DNA of 64,000 nt, taken from contig NZ_CP177354.1 in NCBI RefSeq assembly GCF_046844695.1, positions 372,001 through 436,000 of the forward strand, written 5' to 3'. This DNA comes from Pokkaliibacter plantistimulans (lineage in GTDB: Bacteria > Pseudomonadota > Gammaproteobacteria > Pseudomonadales > Balneatricaceae). The notes under the pieces are model-generated. The model was not told the DNA's origin. It did no database searches and saw only the letters and a list, made by a program, of their open reading frames with translations. Positions 16,936 to 25,554 of the stretch are shown here, piece by piece. Every line of letters begins with the position of its first letter. The stretch's first letter is position 1. The position numbers and the translations under genes were made by a program.

Positions 16936-18252
16936 TCAGCTCAGGTTCCCATCGGGCGATGACACTTTGCTGTCACGCTCTGACTGTGCGGTGGCCGCTG
17001 ATGGCACTGTGTCGGCTGACGGCACTGTGACGGCTGACGAGGCCTGTTCGGCGGCCAGCAGTTGCTGACGCAGGGCCTTGACCTTCGCCGGCCCTACCCA
17101 TACCCCCAGCAATACGGTGGCCAGCAGCGCACAGCTGCCCGACCAGACAAAGGCCACCACCGGCGAGAAACCTTCATACAGCCAGCCGAACACGATGGAT
17201 GCAGGTAACAGAAAAGCGCCGGCGGTGAGATTGAACCAGCCAAAGGCTGTGCCACGCCGCCCTGCTGGCGCGATGTCGGCCACCAGCGCTTTTTCCACTC
17301 CCTCGGTGGCGGCGACAAAGACGCCGTAGAAGCCGAACAGGGCAAACATCACCCAGCCATCGTGGCTGATCATGCCCATGCCCAGATAAAACAGGGCATA
17401 GGCCAGATAGCCCGCCATCAGCATCCGTACCCGTCCGACCCGGTCAGACAGCGCAGACAGGGGCGTCGACAGCACCGTGGCCACCAGCGAGACCGCCGCC
17501 CATAACAAGGGAATCTCGGCGGGCTCCACGCCCATCTCACCGGCCCGCAACAGCAGGAACATGTTGGATGAGTTACCCAGGGTGAACAGCGCCATGACCA
17601 GCAGATAACGGCGAAATACCGGCGGCATGTCACCCAGCCGCCAGTCAAAGCGGTGCTCACGGCCCGCTGCTTTGGCAGGTTCGGGTTCGCGGATCATCAG
17701 TGCCAGCAGCAGGCACAACAGCGAAGGCAGTGCCGACCACAGGAAGATGTCTTGCAATGACATCTGCATCCCCAGCAGCAGGGCGGCAATCAGCGGCCCG
17801 ATCACCGACCCGGCGTTGTCCATGGCGCGATGCAGGCCATACACCAGCCCGTGCTGATCCGCCCTGACACTGGCCGCCAGCAGGGCATCACGGGGAGAGG
17901 TCCGCAGCCCCTTGCCGACCCGGTCCGTAAAGCGAATCAGCAGCAGCCACGGCCAGCTGCTGACAAAGGCAATCAGCGGCCTGCCGAGACTGGCCGGACC
18001 GTAGCCCAGCACAATCCAGATCTTGCTGCGCCGGGTGCGGTCAACGATCACCCCGGAGAACAGCTTGAGCAGGCTCGCCGTTGCTTCGGCGATGCCTTCA
18101 ATCAGCCCCAGTACCTTGGGGCCAGACATCAGTACCGATGCCAGATACAGCGGCATCAGCGGATACAGCATCTCACTGGCACTGTCATTGACCAGACTGA
18201 TCAGGCCGATCAGCCAGACGGTGCGTGGCAACCCCGCCAGAGCATTGAACAT
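16936..18252 (-). CDS. MFS transporter
   Basis: The protein has 438 residues with 12 predicted membrane helices. MFS signatures are seen in DRTRRSKIWIVLGYGPASLG and RFTDRVGKGLRTSPRDALL (loop 2-3 and loop 4-5) and in LSDRVGRVRMLMAGYLAYA in the second half. The first helix contains LVNDSASEMLYPLMPLYLAS, seen in a family of uncharacterised MFS proteins. GAGGAG precedes the ATG by about 5 bases. The polar C-terminal tail (residues about 405-438) is built from a degenerate 18-base tandem repeat giving ADTVPSA-like units. The substrate is unknown. Confidence 0.85.
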   Translation of the reverse strand: MFNALAGLPRTVWLIGLISLVNDSASEMLYPLMPLYLASVLMSGPKVLGLIEGIAEATASLLKLFSGVIVDRTRRSKIWIVLGYGPASLGRPLIAFVSSWPWLLLIRFTDRVGKGLRTSPRDALLAASVRADQHGLVYGLHRAMDNAGSVIGPLIAALLLGMQMSLQDIFLWSALPSLLCLLLALMIREPEPAKAAGREHRFDWRLGDMPPVFRRYLLVMALFTLGNSSNMFLLLRAGEMGVEPAEIPLLWAAVSLVATVLSTPLSALSDRVGRVRMLMAGYLAYALFYLGMGMISHDGWVMFALFGFYGVFVAATEGVEKALVADIAPAGRRGTAFGWFNLTAGAFLLPASIVFGWLYEGFSPVVAFVWSGSCALLATVLLGVWVGPAKVKALRQQLLAAEQASSAVTVPSADTVPSAATAQSERDSKVSSPDGNLS

Positions 18253-18539
18253 GGCATCTCCTCAGACAACGGCAGTGGGCGTTCAGGGAGTATAGGCAGG
18301 GATCGTCAGAACAGCGGGGTCCGTAAAAAATCTCAGCACTGCACGGGAGACGGGATATGAAAGAACGAAGGTACTTGCTTTGCGCTGGAGGAGCTGAACA
18401 TGGCGATGGAATCAACCCGTGATCCACGCTACTCCATGGCCACGGTCGGGAGCCAATCCTGAACACTCCCCGTGTTGATCATTAACTGACCGCCTCGCTA
18501 CACCCCCGGCCTTCTCTTAATCGCATAAGGACACGCGAT

Positions 18540-19325
18540 ATGGCCAACTTGCCACCCCTGCCAGACTACTTTTGGGCAATGCCTGAAGGGCGAAGTGGTT
18601 ACGTCAGCCGGAATGCAGCCACTACATACTGGACTTCGCCCGATGGAATCTGTCCTCTGCACACACCTATGCCAATGCCTTGCAGGCTTTGCATGACCTG
18701 CGGGTGTATCAGATCAACCTGCCTTACCCCAAGGTTGACCGGGGCTACGCGGCCATTTCACGCAATGCACTCCATGCCGCCAGCAAAAAATGTCACCTAT
18801 GTCGGCCCCGATGGGACAGGGCGTGTGATGATCCCCAGTGGTGCCGAACTGGCACCCAGCACCTTCGCTGCAACCTCCACCCCCTTTACCTCTGATCAGC
18901 TCGGCCAGCAGCAGGACGGCTTCTACAAAGCGGGTATCCGTCAGATGGTCGATGCCAACCTGCCCGACAGCCTTGCTGACTACATCAACAGCATGGGCAT
19001 CTTGCAGTATGACGACCCGCTGAAAGCGCTGGGCGCTGAGCGCTGAGCGCTGAGCGTTATCAAACGTTACAGGAGATGCAACAACATACCCTGAGCACGA
19101 CCGAAGGCATGGCAGCAGGAGCCATGGCCTCCCTGCTGGGAATCCGTCGCGGAAGCAGTGGCATTGCGGACGATCTGGCCAGAAAGTACGGCAATGAAAC
19201 CGCCGAGGCACTGCTAAAAAACATCGACAACGCCATGACCAACCGCCGCAGCCTGTCCGAAGCACTGGGCAAGCTGGGCATGGAACAAGGCCGCCGCCTG
19301 CTGAGGCTCAAGCCCAATCCACGTT
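18540..19325 (+). pseudogene. Decayed gene of unknown function with three frame breaks
   Basis: Coding-like sequence passes through several frames. It starts at the ATG at 18540, moves to another frame near 18585-18590 (RAKWLRQPECSHYILDFARW, then QALHDLRVYQINLPYPKVD). It returns to the first frame at a run of six A near 18785 (KNVTYVGPDGTGRVMIPSG) and ends at 19046 in a heptanucleotide repeat. Removing two repeat units would join it to the next frame, giving ALGAERYQTLQEMQQ and continuing to LLRLKPNP near 19320. Outside these stretches the reading has poor coding character. I do not recognise the family. The 287 bases upstream (18253-18539) hold nothing I can identify. Confidence 0.6.
19033..19056 (+). 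repeat. Heptanucleotide tandem repeat GCGCTGA x3.4
   Basis: The unit GCGCTGA occurs three times in a row (19033, 19040, 19047), followed by GCG. The period of 7 shifts the reading frame with each unit gained or lost. In three or more units every frame reaches a TGA, which ends the upstream reading frame at 19046. Confidence 0.9.
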
Positions 19326-19493
19326 ACATAGCTTCTATTTCTGCCTTCCCTTTCGTTTATTTGCATATTCTTTTTTTCGTATCGTGATACTTTCTGGCGC
19401 ATCAACTAACAGACTGACCTGGCCATTCTGACTTCTGGTTGGGGTCAGTGTGATTCTGCTTTCATGCTGATCACAAATAATGATGCTTTCCCC

Positions 19494-19685
19494 CTACCTG
19501 CGTCCTAAAGCCAGATACCCATATTCCTGGTTATCTCCTTCATCCACATCCATATCGGGTTGTTGCTGCTGAACATATCGACGTACTGGTCGGTCACATT
19601 CAGCCAAACTTTTCTGGAAAGTCTGAGTAGATTTAATCGTTTGTAAAAGCCGGGCAGATATCCGTTTTTTATTTGTACTTTTCAT
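19494..19685 (-). CDS. Small hypothetical protein
   Basis: A 63-residue frame begins at an ATG preceded by GGGAGGCAAGG, a good ribosome binding site. The product is highly charged: a basic N-terminal half (MKSTNKKRISARLLQTIKST) and an acidic C-terminal half containing DMDVDEGDNQEYG. No membrane segment or known motif is visible. It lies in an AT-richer patch among decayed genes, so it may be an acquired or residual gene. I do not recognise it. Confidence 0.45.
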   Translation of the reverse strand: MKSTNKKRISARLLQTIKSTQTFQKSLAECDRPVRRYVQQQQPDMDVDEGDNQEYGYLALGRR

Positions 19686-19827
19686 CCTTGCCTCCCATTT
19701 TCAATTGCTATTTTTATTCTGTTTGACTCAGCACTATTCCCTGCCGGACAGCCAGTTATTCCTTGTATTCGAGCCCCCATGCCGCCAGCTCTGATCAATA
19801 CTCGTCCTGTTAAAACAATGGTGAACG

Positions 19828-20139
19828 GTGCCCCTCTCATCAAGAGGCACCATCAACTCAGTTGGGGATCAATACAGAAATTTGTCTGACGTTGCTTCGC
19901 AACTCGTGACAAAGAAACATCAGCAAGTGGTAACTGCCCTGCTGATTGACGGAGCCATCCTGCAGCCCCAGATGTATGCCGTGAATGGCAGTCTCCAATG
20001 CATCAAGGTACTGATGCAGCTTGTCAGTGCGGTCAAGGTGCATCGCCGCCATCTCTACGCCAAGCTCGACATCGCCTCACAGCAGGAGCTGTTTTCGCTG
20101 TTTATCCAGTCGCTGGGGCACAACCCGCAGCCCCCCTGA
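19828..20139 (+). CDS. Possible small hypothetical protein (strand uncertain)
   Basis: A 103-residue frame opens with a GTG at 19828 without a clear ribosome binding site. Its second half (LYAKLDIASQQELFSLFIQS) has the codon bias of the neighbouring genes. On the opposite strand 19858-20052 encodes 64 residues (MAAMHLDRTDKLHQYLDALE and further) with similarly good codon use. Only one is likely to be real, and the sequence alone does not decide. No family is recognised for either. Confidence 0.3.
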   Translation: MPLSSRGTINSVGDQYRNLSDVASQLVTKKHQQVVTALLIDGAILQPQMYAVNGSLQCIKVLMQLVSAVKVHRRHLYAKLDIASQQELFSLFIQSLGHNPQPP

Positions 20140-20165
20140 CGGCTCAGCCACGCAATGGAGAAAGG

Positions 20166-20810
20166 CTATTCGCCCTGTGCCGCCAGCGCTGCTTCAGCAC
20201 GGCGCTCCAGTTCCTTTTCGTGATGACGGAAGAAGCGCAGCCCCACCACGATAGCGACGATAGCCACCACCAGCAGCACCAGCCCGACCGGCCCGGCGAT
20301 GCGGTGAATCTGATCCCCCAGCAGATAGGCGCCGCTGCCAAACAGCGTGGCCCAGACCACTCCGCCAAGGCCGTTCATCAGCAGAAAGTGTGACCAGTGC
20401 ATGCGGTTGGCACCCGCCAGCAAAGCCGCGAAGGCACGCAGGAAGGCGACAAAGCGACCGAAAAAGACGATCTTGCCGCCATGCTGCCGGAACAGATACT
20501 GGCCGACCCGCAGCCGTGCCGCGGTCAGATGCACATACTTGCCATAGCGATGCAGCAGCGGCCAGCCGACGCTGCGACCAATCAGATAACCGAGGTTATC
20601 CCCCACCACCGCCGCCAGTGCGGCGACGCCGATCACTGCATAGATGGAGAAACCGTGCTCGGTGGCGGCATACAGCGCCGCGGTCACCAGCAGCGTCTCG
20701 CCGGGCAGCGGCAGGCCCATGCTTTCCAGCATGATGACGCTGAACAGCAGCCACAGGCCGTAGCTCTGCATCAGATGATGAAGGGTATCGGGAGTGAGGA
20801 TGGAGAGCAT
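20166..20810 (-). CDS. DedA-family (VTT domain) inner-membrane protein
   Basis: This 214-residue protein has the DedA/SNARE-associated signature: ESMGLPLPGETLLVTAALYA in the first half, a re-entrant region with GDNLGYLIGRSVGW, and the conserved FFGRFVAFLRAFAALLAGAN with its two arginines. These proteins act in membrane lipid (undecaprenyl phosphate or phospholipid) translocation and proton-motive-force maintenance. It is monocistronic and divergent from the DUF3828-type gene at 20968. The specific lipid substrate is not evident. Confidence 0.9.
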   Translation of the reverse strand: MLSILTPDTLHHLMQSYGLWLLFSVIMLESMGLPLPGETLLVTAALYAATEHGFSIYAVIGVAALAAVVGDNLGYLIGRSVGWPLLHRYGKYVHLTAARLRVGQYLFRQHGGKIVFFGRFVAFLRAFAALLAGANRMHWSHFLLMNGLGGVVWATLFGSGAYLLGDQIHRIAGPVGLVLLVVAIVAIVVGLRFFRHHEKELERRAEAALAAQGE

Positions 20811-20967
20811 GGAATAAGTCGTCCTTCTGCGCGCGACAGCGAGTCAGGAGTGTATCCCAGTTGGCAGGGGTGATCTGGCTAAATTCGTAACACTCAGGCT
20901 CTTTCTGCCGCGACAGCCAGCCCACATAGTGTGGGGAACGCCTTTGCTGACCTGTCAGGACCGCACG

Positions 20968-21396
20968 ATGAAAGCCCTCGCCTCCGCCCTGTTTGCCTGC
21001 CTCGCCCTGCTGTTTAACCCCGCCGTGGCTGACACCAGCACACCGCCTGCGGTGGTCAAACACTTCTACCACTGGTATCTGCAGGAACTTCAGGACAACC
21101 GCGACCCCCTCGATAACCGTCAGGGTCAGCTCGAACACGGCGTCGCCGCCAAGCTCGCCAGCACACTGGCCAGACAGCTGCAGGGCGACGAACCGCTGGA
21201 TGAAGACTACTTCCTCAAGGCGCAGGACTTTCTCGACAGCTGGACCCAACAACAGCACGTCCAGCTGCAGGAATCGAGCAACGACGAGAGCGAGGTGCTG
21301 CTGACCCTCGGCACCGCACAGGAGCAGTGGCCGCTACGGGTCAGACTGGTACAGCAGGAGGGTCAGTGGCGGATTCGTGAGGTGCAGAAGCCGTAA
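20968..21396 (+). CDS. DUF3828-like periplasmic protein
   Basis: This 142-residue protein has a signal peptide (MKALASALFACLALLFNPAVA) and a mature region with VKHFYHWYLQEL near its start and a C-terminal beta-rich part ending GQWRIREVQKP. This is the pattern of the DUF3828/lumazine-binding-like fold. AGGA stands about 9 bases before the ATG at 20968; an earlier in-frame start at 20929 lacks a site. A strong hairpin follows the stop codon. The function is unknown. Confidence 0.65.
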   Translation: MKALASALFACLALLFNPAVADTSTPPAVVKHFYHWYLQELQDNRDPLDNRQGQLEHGVAAKLASTLARQLQGDEPLDEDYFLKAQDFLDSWTQQQHVQLQESSNDESEVLLTLGTAQEQWPLRVRLVQQEGQWRIREVQKP

Positions 21397-21402
21397 GGGG
21401 AA

Positions 21403-21425
21403 AGCCCCCGCGGAATGCGGGGGCT
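21403..21425. terminator. Bidirectional terminator hairpin
   Basis: AGCCCCCGC (21403-21411) and GCGGGGGCT (21417-21425) form a perfect 9-bp GC-rich stem with loop GGAAT. It lies between the convergent DUF3828-like gene and glmS, 6 and 10 bases from their stops, and can serve both. Confidence 0.8.
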
Positions 21426-21435
21426 ACTATTCGCG

Positions 21436-23265
21436 TTATTCCACCGTCACACTCTTGGCCAGATTGCGTGGCTGATCGACATCGGTGCCGCGGATGACCG
21501 CGACGTAGTAGCTCAGCAGCTGCAGCGGCACGGTGTAGAGGATGGGCTCCAGCAGCGGGTGAATCTTCGGCAGGTGGAGGATGTGATAGCCCTCCTGATC
21601 TTCGATCCCGGCGTGCTGGTCGGCGAAGACGTACAGCTCACCGCCACGGGCGCGCACTTCCTGCATGTTGGATTTGAGCTTTTCCAGCAGTTCGTTGCCG
21701 GGGGCGACGGTGATGACCGGCATCTCGCTGTCAACCAGCGCCAGCGGGCCGTGCTTCAGCTCACCGGCGGGATAGGCTTCAGCGTGAATGTAGGAGATTT
21801 CCTTCAGCTTCAGCGCCCCTTCCAGCGCAATGGGATAGAGCGCGCCACGGCCTAGGAACAGTGAGTGCTGTTTGTCGGCAAAGTGGGTGGCCAGCTGCTC
21901 TACCCGCTGGCTCAGGGCCAGCACTTCTTCGACCTTGGCAGGCAGGGTGGTCAGGGCGTCGGTCAGCTCGGCTTCCAGCGTGCTGTCCAGCCCTCGGGTT
22001 TTTGCCAGCGACAGGGTCAGCACCATCAGCGCCGACAGCTGGGTGGTGAATGCCTTGGTCGAGGCGACGCCGATTTCCGGCCCGGCCTGCGTCATCAGGC
22101 ACAGGTCAGACTCGCGCACCAGTGAGCTGCCGGGCACGTTGCAGATGGCCAGACTGGCCAGTGCGCCGCGTTCCTTGGCCACCCGCAGGGCCGCCAGGGT
22201 ATCGGCGGTTTCGCCCGACTGGGAAATGGTAACGAACAGGGTGTTGGGCAGGGTAATGGTCTTGCGGTAGCGGTATTCGGAGGCGATCTCCACCTGACAG
22301 GGAATACCCGCCAGTTCTTCGATCCAGTAGCGGGCGACCATTCCGGCGTGATAGCTGGTGCCGCAGGCGATGATCTGCACGGCCTGCACGCTGTCCATCA
22401 GCTGCTGGGCGCTGTCGCCAAACAGCTGGGTGTTGATCTCACCCTTGCCTACCCGGCCATTGAGGGTGGCCTGAATCACGCCGGGCTGCTCGAAGATTTC
22501 CTTCAGCATGTAGTGCTTGTACTGGCCTTTGTCCGCAGACTGGGTGCCGTGCTCGTAGCGCTTGATGTCCAGCGCCTGCACTTCGCCACGGGCGTTGCGC
22601 ACTTCGATCTGTTCGCGGCTGACGCAGGCCGTGTCGCCTTCGTTGAGATAGATAAAGCGGTCGGTCACCTGCAGCAGCGCCAGCGGGTCCGAGCCGATAA
22701 AGTTCTCGCCCATTCCGACGCCGATCACCAGCGGGCTGCCCTTGCGTGCGCACAGCAGCAGCTCGGGATAGTCGGCGTGAATCACGCCCAGCGCGAAGGC
22801 ACCTTCCAGCTGATTGATCACCTGACGGAACGCGGCGTATAAGTCGCTCTCCAGCTTCAGGGCTTCAGAGAGTAAGTGAGCGATGACCTCGGTGTCGGTA
22901 TCCGAGGTGAAAACATAGCCCTTGTCTTTCAGCTCAGCCTTGAAGGTGGCGTAGTTTTCGATGATGCCGTTGTGCACCACGGCCAGCCGCTCACCGGACA
23001 TATGCGGATGGGCGTTGCGTTCGTTGGGCTGGCCATGGGTGGCCCAGCGGGTGTGGGCGATGCCCAGATGGCCGTGCAGGGGGTCGCTGCCAAGGGCATC
23101 CGCCAGTTGCTGTACCTTACCGGCACGGCGCAGGCGGTTGAGTTCCTGACCATCAAACACGGCCATACCGGCGGAGTCGTAACCGCGGTATTCCAGACGG
23201 CGCTGGCCTTCCAGCAGGATGGCGCTGACTTCACGGGCGGCGATGGCGCCGACGATTCCACACAT
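21436..23265 (-). CDS. glmS: Glutamine-fructose-6-phosphate aminotransferase
   Basis: This 609-residue enzyme makes glucosamine-6-phosphate from fructose-6-phosphate and glutamine, the first step to UDP-GlcNAc for peptidoglycan and lipopolysaccharide. The N-terminal CGIVGAIAA places the catalytic Cys at position 2 for the class II glutaminase domain. The two SIS domains follow, with CGTSYHAGMVARYWIEELAG and VTISQSGETADTLAAL in the first and TQAGPEIGVASTKAFTTQLS leading to the second. The sequence ends in the conserved KSVTVE. It follows glmU by 4 bases in one operon. No glmS ribozyme-like leader is visible. Confidence 0.97.
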   Translation of the reverse strand: MCGIVGAIAAREVSAILLEGQRRLEYRGYDSAGMAVFDGQELNRLRRAGKVQQLADALGSDPLHGHLGIAHTRWATHGQPNERNAHPHMSGERLAVVHNGIIENYATFKAELKDKGYVFTSDTDTEVIAHLLSEALKLESDLYAAFRQVINQLEGAFALGVIHADYPELLLCARKGSPLVIGVGMGENFIGSDPLALLQVTDRFIYLNEGDTACVSREQIEVRNARGEVQALDIKRYEHGTQSADKGQYKHYMLKEIFEQPGVIQATLNGRVGKGEINTQLFGDSAQQLMDSVQAVQIIACGTSYHAGMVARYWIEELAGIPCQVEIASEYRYRKTITLPNTLFVTISQSGETADTLAALRVAKERGALASLAICNVPGSSLVRESDLCLMTQAGPEIGVASTKAFTTQLSALMVLTLSLAKTRGLDSTLEAELTDALTTLPAKVEEVLALSQRVEQLATHFADKQHSLFLGRGALYPIALEGALKLKEISYIHAEAYPAGELKHGPLALVDSEMPVITVAPGNELLEKLKSNMQEVRARGGELYVFADQHAGIEDQEGYHILHLPKIHPLLEPILYTVPLQLLSYYVAVIRGTDVDQPRNLAKSVTVE

Positions 23266-23269
23266 GGGA

Positions 23270-24640
23270 TTACTCCTTCGCCTTCTTCACTGGGCGCTGC
23301 CAGCCGGGAATAGGAATCTGGCGGCCACGGGCAACCACCAGGGTATTGTCATCCACATCACGGGTGATGGTGGAGCCTGCGCCCACGGTCGCACCTGCGC
23401 CTACGCTGACGGGCGCCACCAGTGCCGTGTTGGAACCGACAAAGGCGCCGCTGCCGATCACGGTCTGATGTTTGTTCACGCCATCGTAGTTGCAGGTGAT
23501 GGTGCCAGCGCCGATGTTGACGTCATCGCCCACGCTGGCATCACCGATATAGCTCAGGTGATTGACCTTGGAGCCGACGCCAATCACCACGTTCTTGGTT
23601 TCGACGAAGTTACCGATGCGGGCACCGGCCAGTAGCTGGGTGCCGGGACGCAGGCGGGCAAAGGGGCCGACATCGCAATCAGCACCGACTTCTGCCTCTT
23701 CCAGCACCGAGTTGGCCTTGATATGGCAACCGGCACGCAGGATGGAGTCGCGGATAATGCAGTTGGCTTCGATCTGCACCCCGGTTTCAACCACCACCTT
23801 GCCTTCAAAGATGACGTTGATATCGATATAGCAGTCCTGCGCTATTTGCAGCTCGCCGCGCACATCGATACGGGCAGGATCGGCCAGACTGACGCCCTGT
23901 TCCATCAGACGCCGGGCAATCTGCTGCTGGTAAGCGCGCTCCAGTGCCGCCAGCTGCATGCGGGTGTTCACCCCTTCCACTTCCTGCGCAGACGCTGGCT
24001 GAATGGTGGCGACATTAAGCCCATCAGCAACCGCCATGGCGATCACATCCGTCAGGTAGTATTCGCCCTGGGCATTATTGGCAGACAACTGCGGCAGCCA
24101 CTGCTGCAGGCGCTCAGTGGGCACGGCCAGAATGCCGGTGTTCACTTCACGGATGGCACGCTGCCCGGCATCGGCATCCTTGTGTTCGACAATGGCACAC
24201 ACCTGACCGCTGCCATCGCGGACGATACGGCCGTAGCCAGTGGGATCAGGCAGATCGACAGTCAGCAGACCCATTTGCTGATTGGATACCAGCGCCAGCA
24301 ACTGCTGCAGGGTGGCCGACTGAATCAGCGGTACATCACCGTACAACACCAGCGTGGTGCCGCTGTTGCCCAGCGCAGGCAGTGCCTGTGCTACGGCATG
24401 GCCGGTGCCTTTCTGCTCACGCTGCCAGACGCAGTTGACGTCTGCTGCGGCAAAGCGCTGCTCGACCTGCTCACCGCCGTGGCCTACGACCAGATGAATC
24501 TGCCCGGCACCCAGCTGCCGTGCGCTATCGATGACATGCGCCAGCAAGGGCCGGCCCGCCAGGGTATGCAGAACCTTGGGCAGGGCTGAGCGCATCCGGC
24601 TGCCCTGGCCTGCTGCCAGAATGACCACATCGAGTGCCAT
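23270..24640 (-). CDS. glmU: Bifunctional GlmU: acetyltransferase and uridylyltransferase
   Basis: This 456-residue enzyme completes UDP-GlcNAc synthesis. The N-terminal pyrophosphorylase domain shows the LAAGQGSRMRSALPKVLH signature and GDVPLI. The C-terminal left-handed beta-helix acetyltransferase domain has hexapeptide repeats and the motif NFVETKNVVIGVGSKVNHLS. The length is typical. It is the first gene of a glmU-glmS operon, divergent from a TrmB-type regulator with paired inverted repeats between them. Confidence 0.97.
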   Translation of the reverse strand: MALDVVILAAGQGSRMRSALPKVLHTLAGRPLLAHVIDSARQLGAGQIHLVVGHGGEQVEQRFAAADVNCVWQREQKGTGHAVAQALPALGNSGTTLVLYGDVPLIQSATLQQLLALVSNQQMGLLTVDLPDPTGYGRIVRDGSGQVCAIVEHKDADAGQRAIREVNTGILAVPTERLQQWLPQLSANNAQGEYYLTDVIAMAVADGLNVATIQPASAQEVEGVNTRMQLAALERAYQQQIARRLMEQGVSLADPARIDVRGELQIAQDCYIDINVIFEGKVVVETGVQIEANCIIRDSILRAGCHIKANSVLEEAEVGADCDVGPFARLRPGTQLLAGARIGNFVETKNVVIGVGSKVNHLSYIGDASVGDDVNIGAGTITCNYDGVNKHQTVIGSGAFVGSNTALVAPVSVGAGATVGAGSTITRDVDDNTLVVARGRQIPIPGWQRPVKKAKE

Positions 24641-24698
24641 TTTCCATTCCTCGCTTGCTGAACGGTAAAGCCTTATCCAGAGATCGGTCAGGGCTTTG

Positions 24699-24720
24699 TT
24701 GTCAGCCTTTTAATTGACAA
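24699..24720. promoter_or_regulatory. Inverted repeat TTGTCA-N10-TGACAA (site 1)
   Basis: TTGTCA (24699-24704) and TGACAA (24715-24720) form a perfect 6-bp inverted repeat between glmU and the TrmB-type gene. The right arm includes TTGACA, which could be a -35 element toward the regulator. It shares both arms with the second site at 24772, suggesting one dimeric regulator for both. The identity of the protein is inferred. Confidence 0.6.
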
Positions 24721-24771
24721 TTTTTTCTTGGGGACTCACTTTAGCCATCTGAATCTGTCATACAAGAGTGC

Positions 24772-24792
24772 TTGTCATTAATTAAGTGACAA
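24772..24792. promoter_or_regulatory. Inverted repeat TTGTCA-N9-TGACAA (site 2)
   Basis: TTGTCA (24772-24777) and TGACAA (24787-24792) repeat the arms of site 1 with a 9-base spacer, and the right arm ends 2 bases before the ATG of the TrmB-type regulator. A protein bound here would block translation start or transcription of its own gene, so autoregulation is likely. Confidence 0.6.
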
Positions 24793-24794
24793 AT

Positions 24795-25535
24795 ATGGAC
24801 GAAAGCCTGCTGAATCTGCTGGATATGAGCCAGCGCGAGTACGAGTTATACCGCAGCCTGCTGACCCTCGGGCCTGCTTCCATCCGTGATATTGCCAGCC
24901 ATGCGGGCATCAATCGCGGCACCACTTATGAGACCCTGAAGCAGATGCAGGCCAAGGGCGTAGTGTCGTATCTGCCCAAAGGCAAACGCCGGTTTTTTGC
25001 GGCGGAGGAGCCAGAGCGCCTGCTGCAGAAGGCCGAAGAACGGCGGCTGATGCTGAACGGGCTGATTGGCAAGCTGAAGTCAGACATCATCCCAGAGCTG
25101 TACCATCTCAAGCCGGAATTCAGTGCGGGCAACGTGCGCTTTTATGAAGGAGATGACGGCATCGAGTTTGTCCTCAAGGATATTCTCAATACCGTCAGCA
25201 GGCAGGCGGACAAGTCCTATGCGGTGTTTTCTTCCAAGGCGATTCGACATCACCTTTATCGCCCTTTCCCCAACTTCACCAAACAGCGGGTACAGCGGCA
25301 AATTCAGGTGCGCGTTATCGCCATCGGTGAAGGGGGTGAGGATGCACAGTATTCAGAACGTAAGTGGATACCCACTCAGGGTGAAGTCGACGCCAGCTAC
25401 ATTGCCATTTATCCCCCCAAGGTGGCGATGATTTCTCTGGCCGCCGCCAACTATCCGGTGGCCGTGGTGATGGACTCAGAAGAGATCGCGATGGCCCAGC
25501 AGATCATTTTCAACACCCTCTGGCGCCTGCTCTGA
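24795..25535 (+). CDS. TrmB-family transcriptional regulator
   Basis: This protein of about 246 residues has an N-terminal winged helix-turn-helix (YELYRSLLTLGPASIRDIAS, then GTTYETLKQMQAKGVVSYL and the wing KGKRRFFAAEEPERLL), a coiled-coil segment, and a C-terminal ligand domain of the TrmB type. TrmB proteins often sense sugars. It is divergent from glmU-glmS, which suggests control of amino-sugar synthesis. Two TTGTCA/TGACAA inverted repeats lie in the shared region. The ATG at 24795 or a GTG at 24786 could be the start, and neither has a strong ribosome binding site. The ligand is unknown. Confidence 0.8.
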   Translation: MDESLLNLLDMSQREYELYRSLLTLGPASIRDIASHAGINRGTTYETLKQMQAKGVVSYLPKGKRRFFAAEEPERLLQKAEERRLMLNGLIGKLKSDIIPELYHLKPEFSAGNVRFYEGDDGIEFVLKDILNTVSRQADKSYAVFSSKAIRHHLYRPFPNFTKQRVQRQIQVRVIAIGEGGEDAQYSERKWIPTQGEVDASYIAIYPPKVAMISLAAANYPVAVVMDSEEIAMAQQIIFNTLWRLL

Positions 25536-25554
25536 GAGGGTGTTTGCTACTTAC

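Noticed and set aside
23266..23269. A glmS ribozyme or riboswitch before glmS
   Set aside because: glmS follows glmU by 4 bases with no leader, and such ribozymes are typical of Firmicutes.
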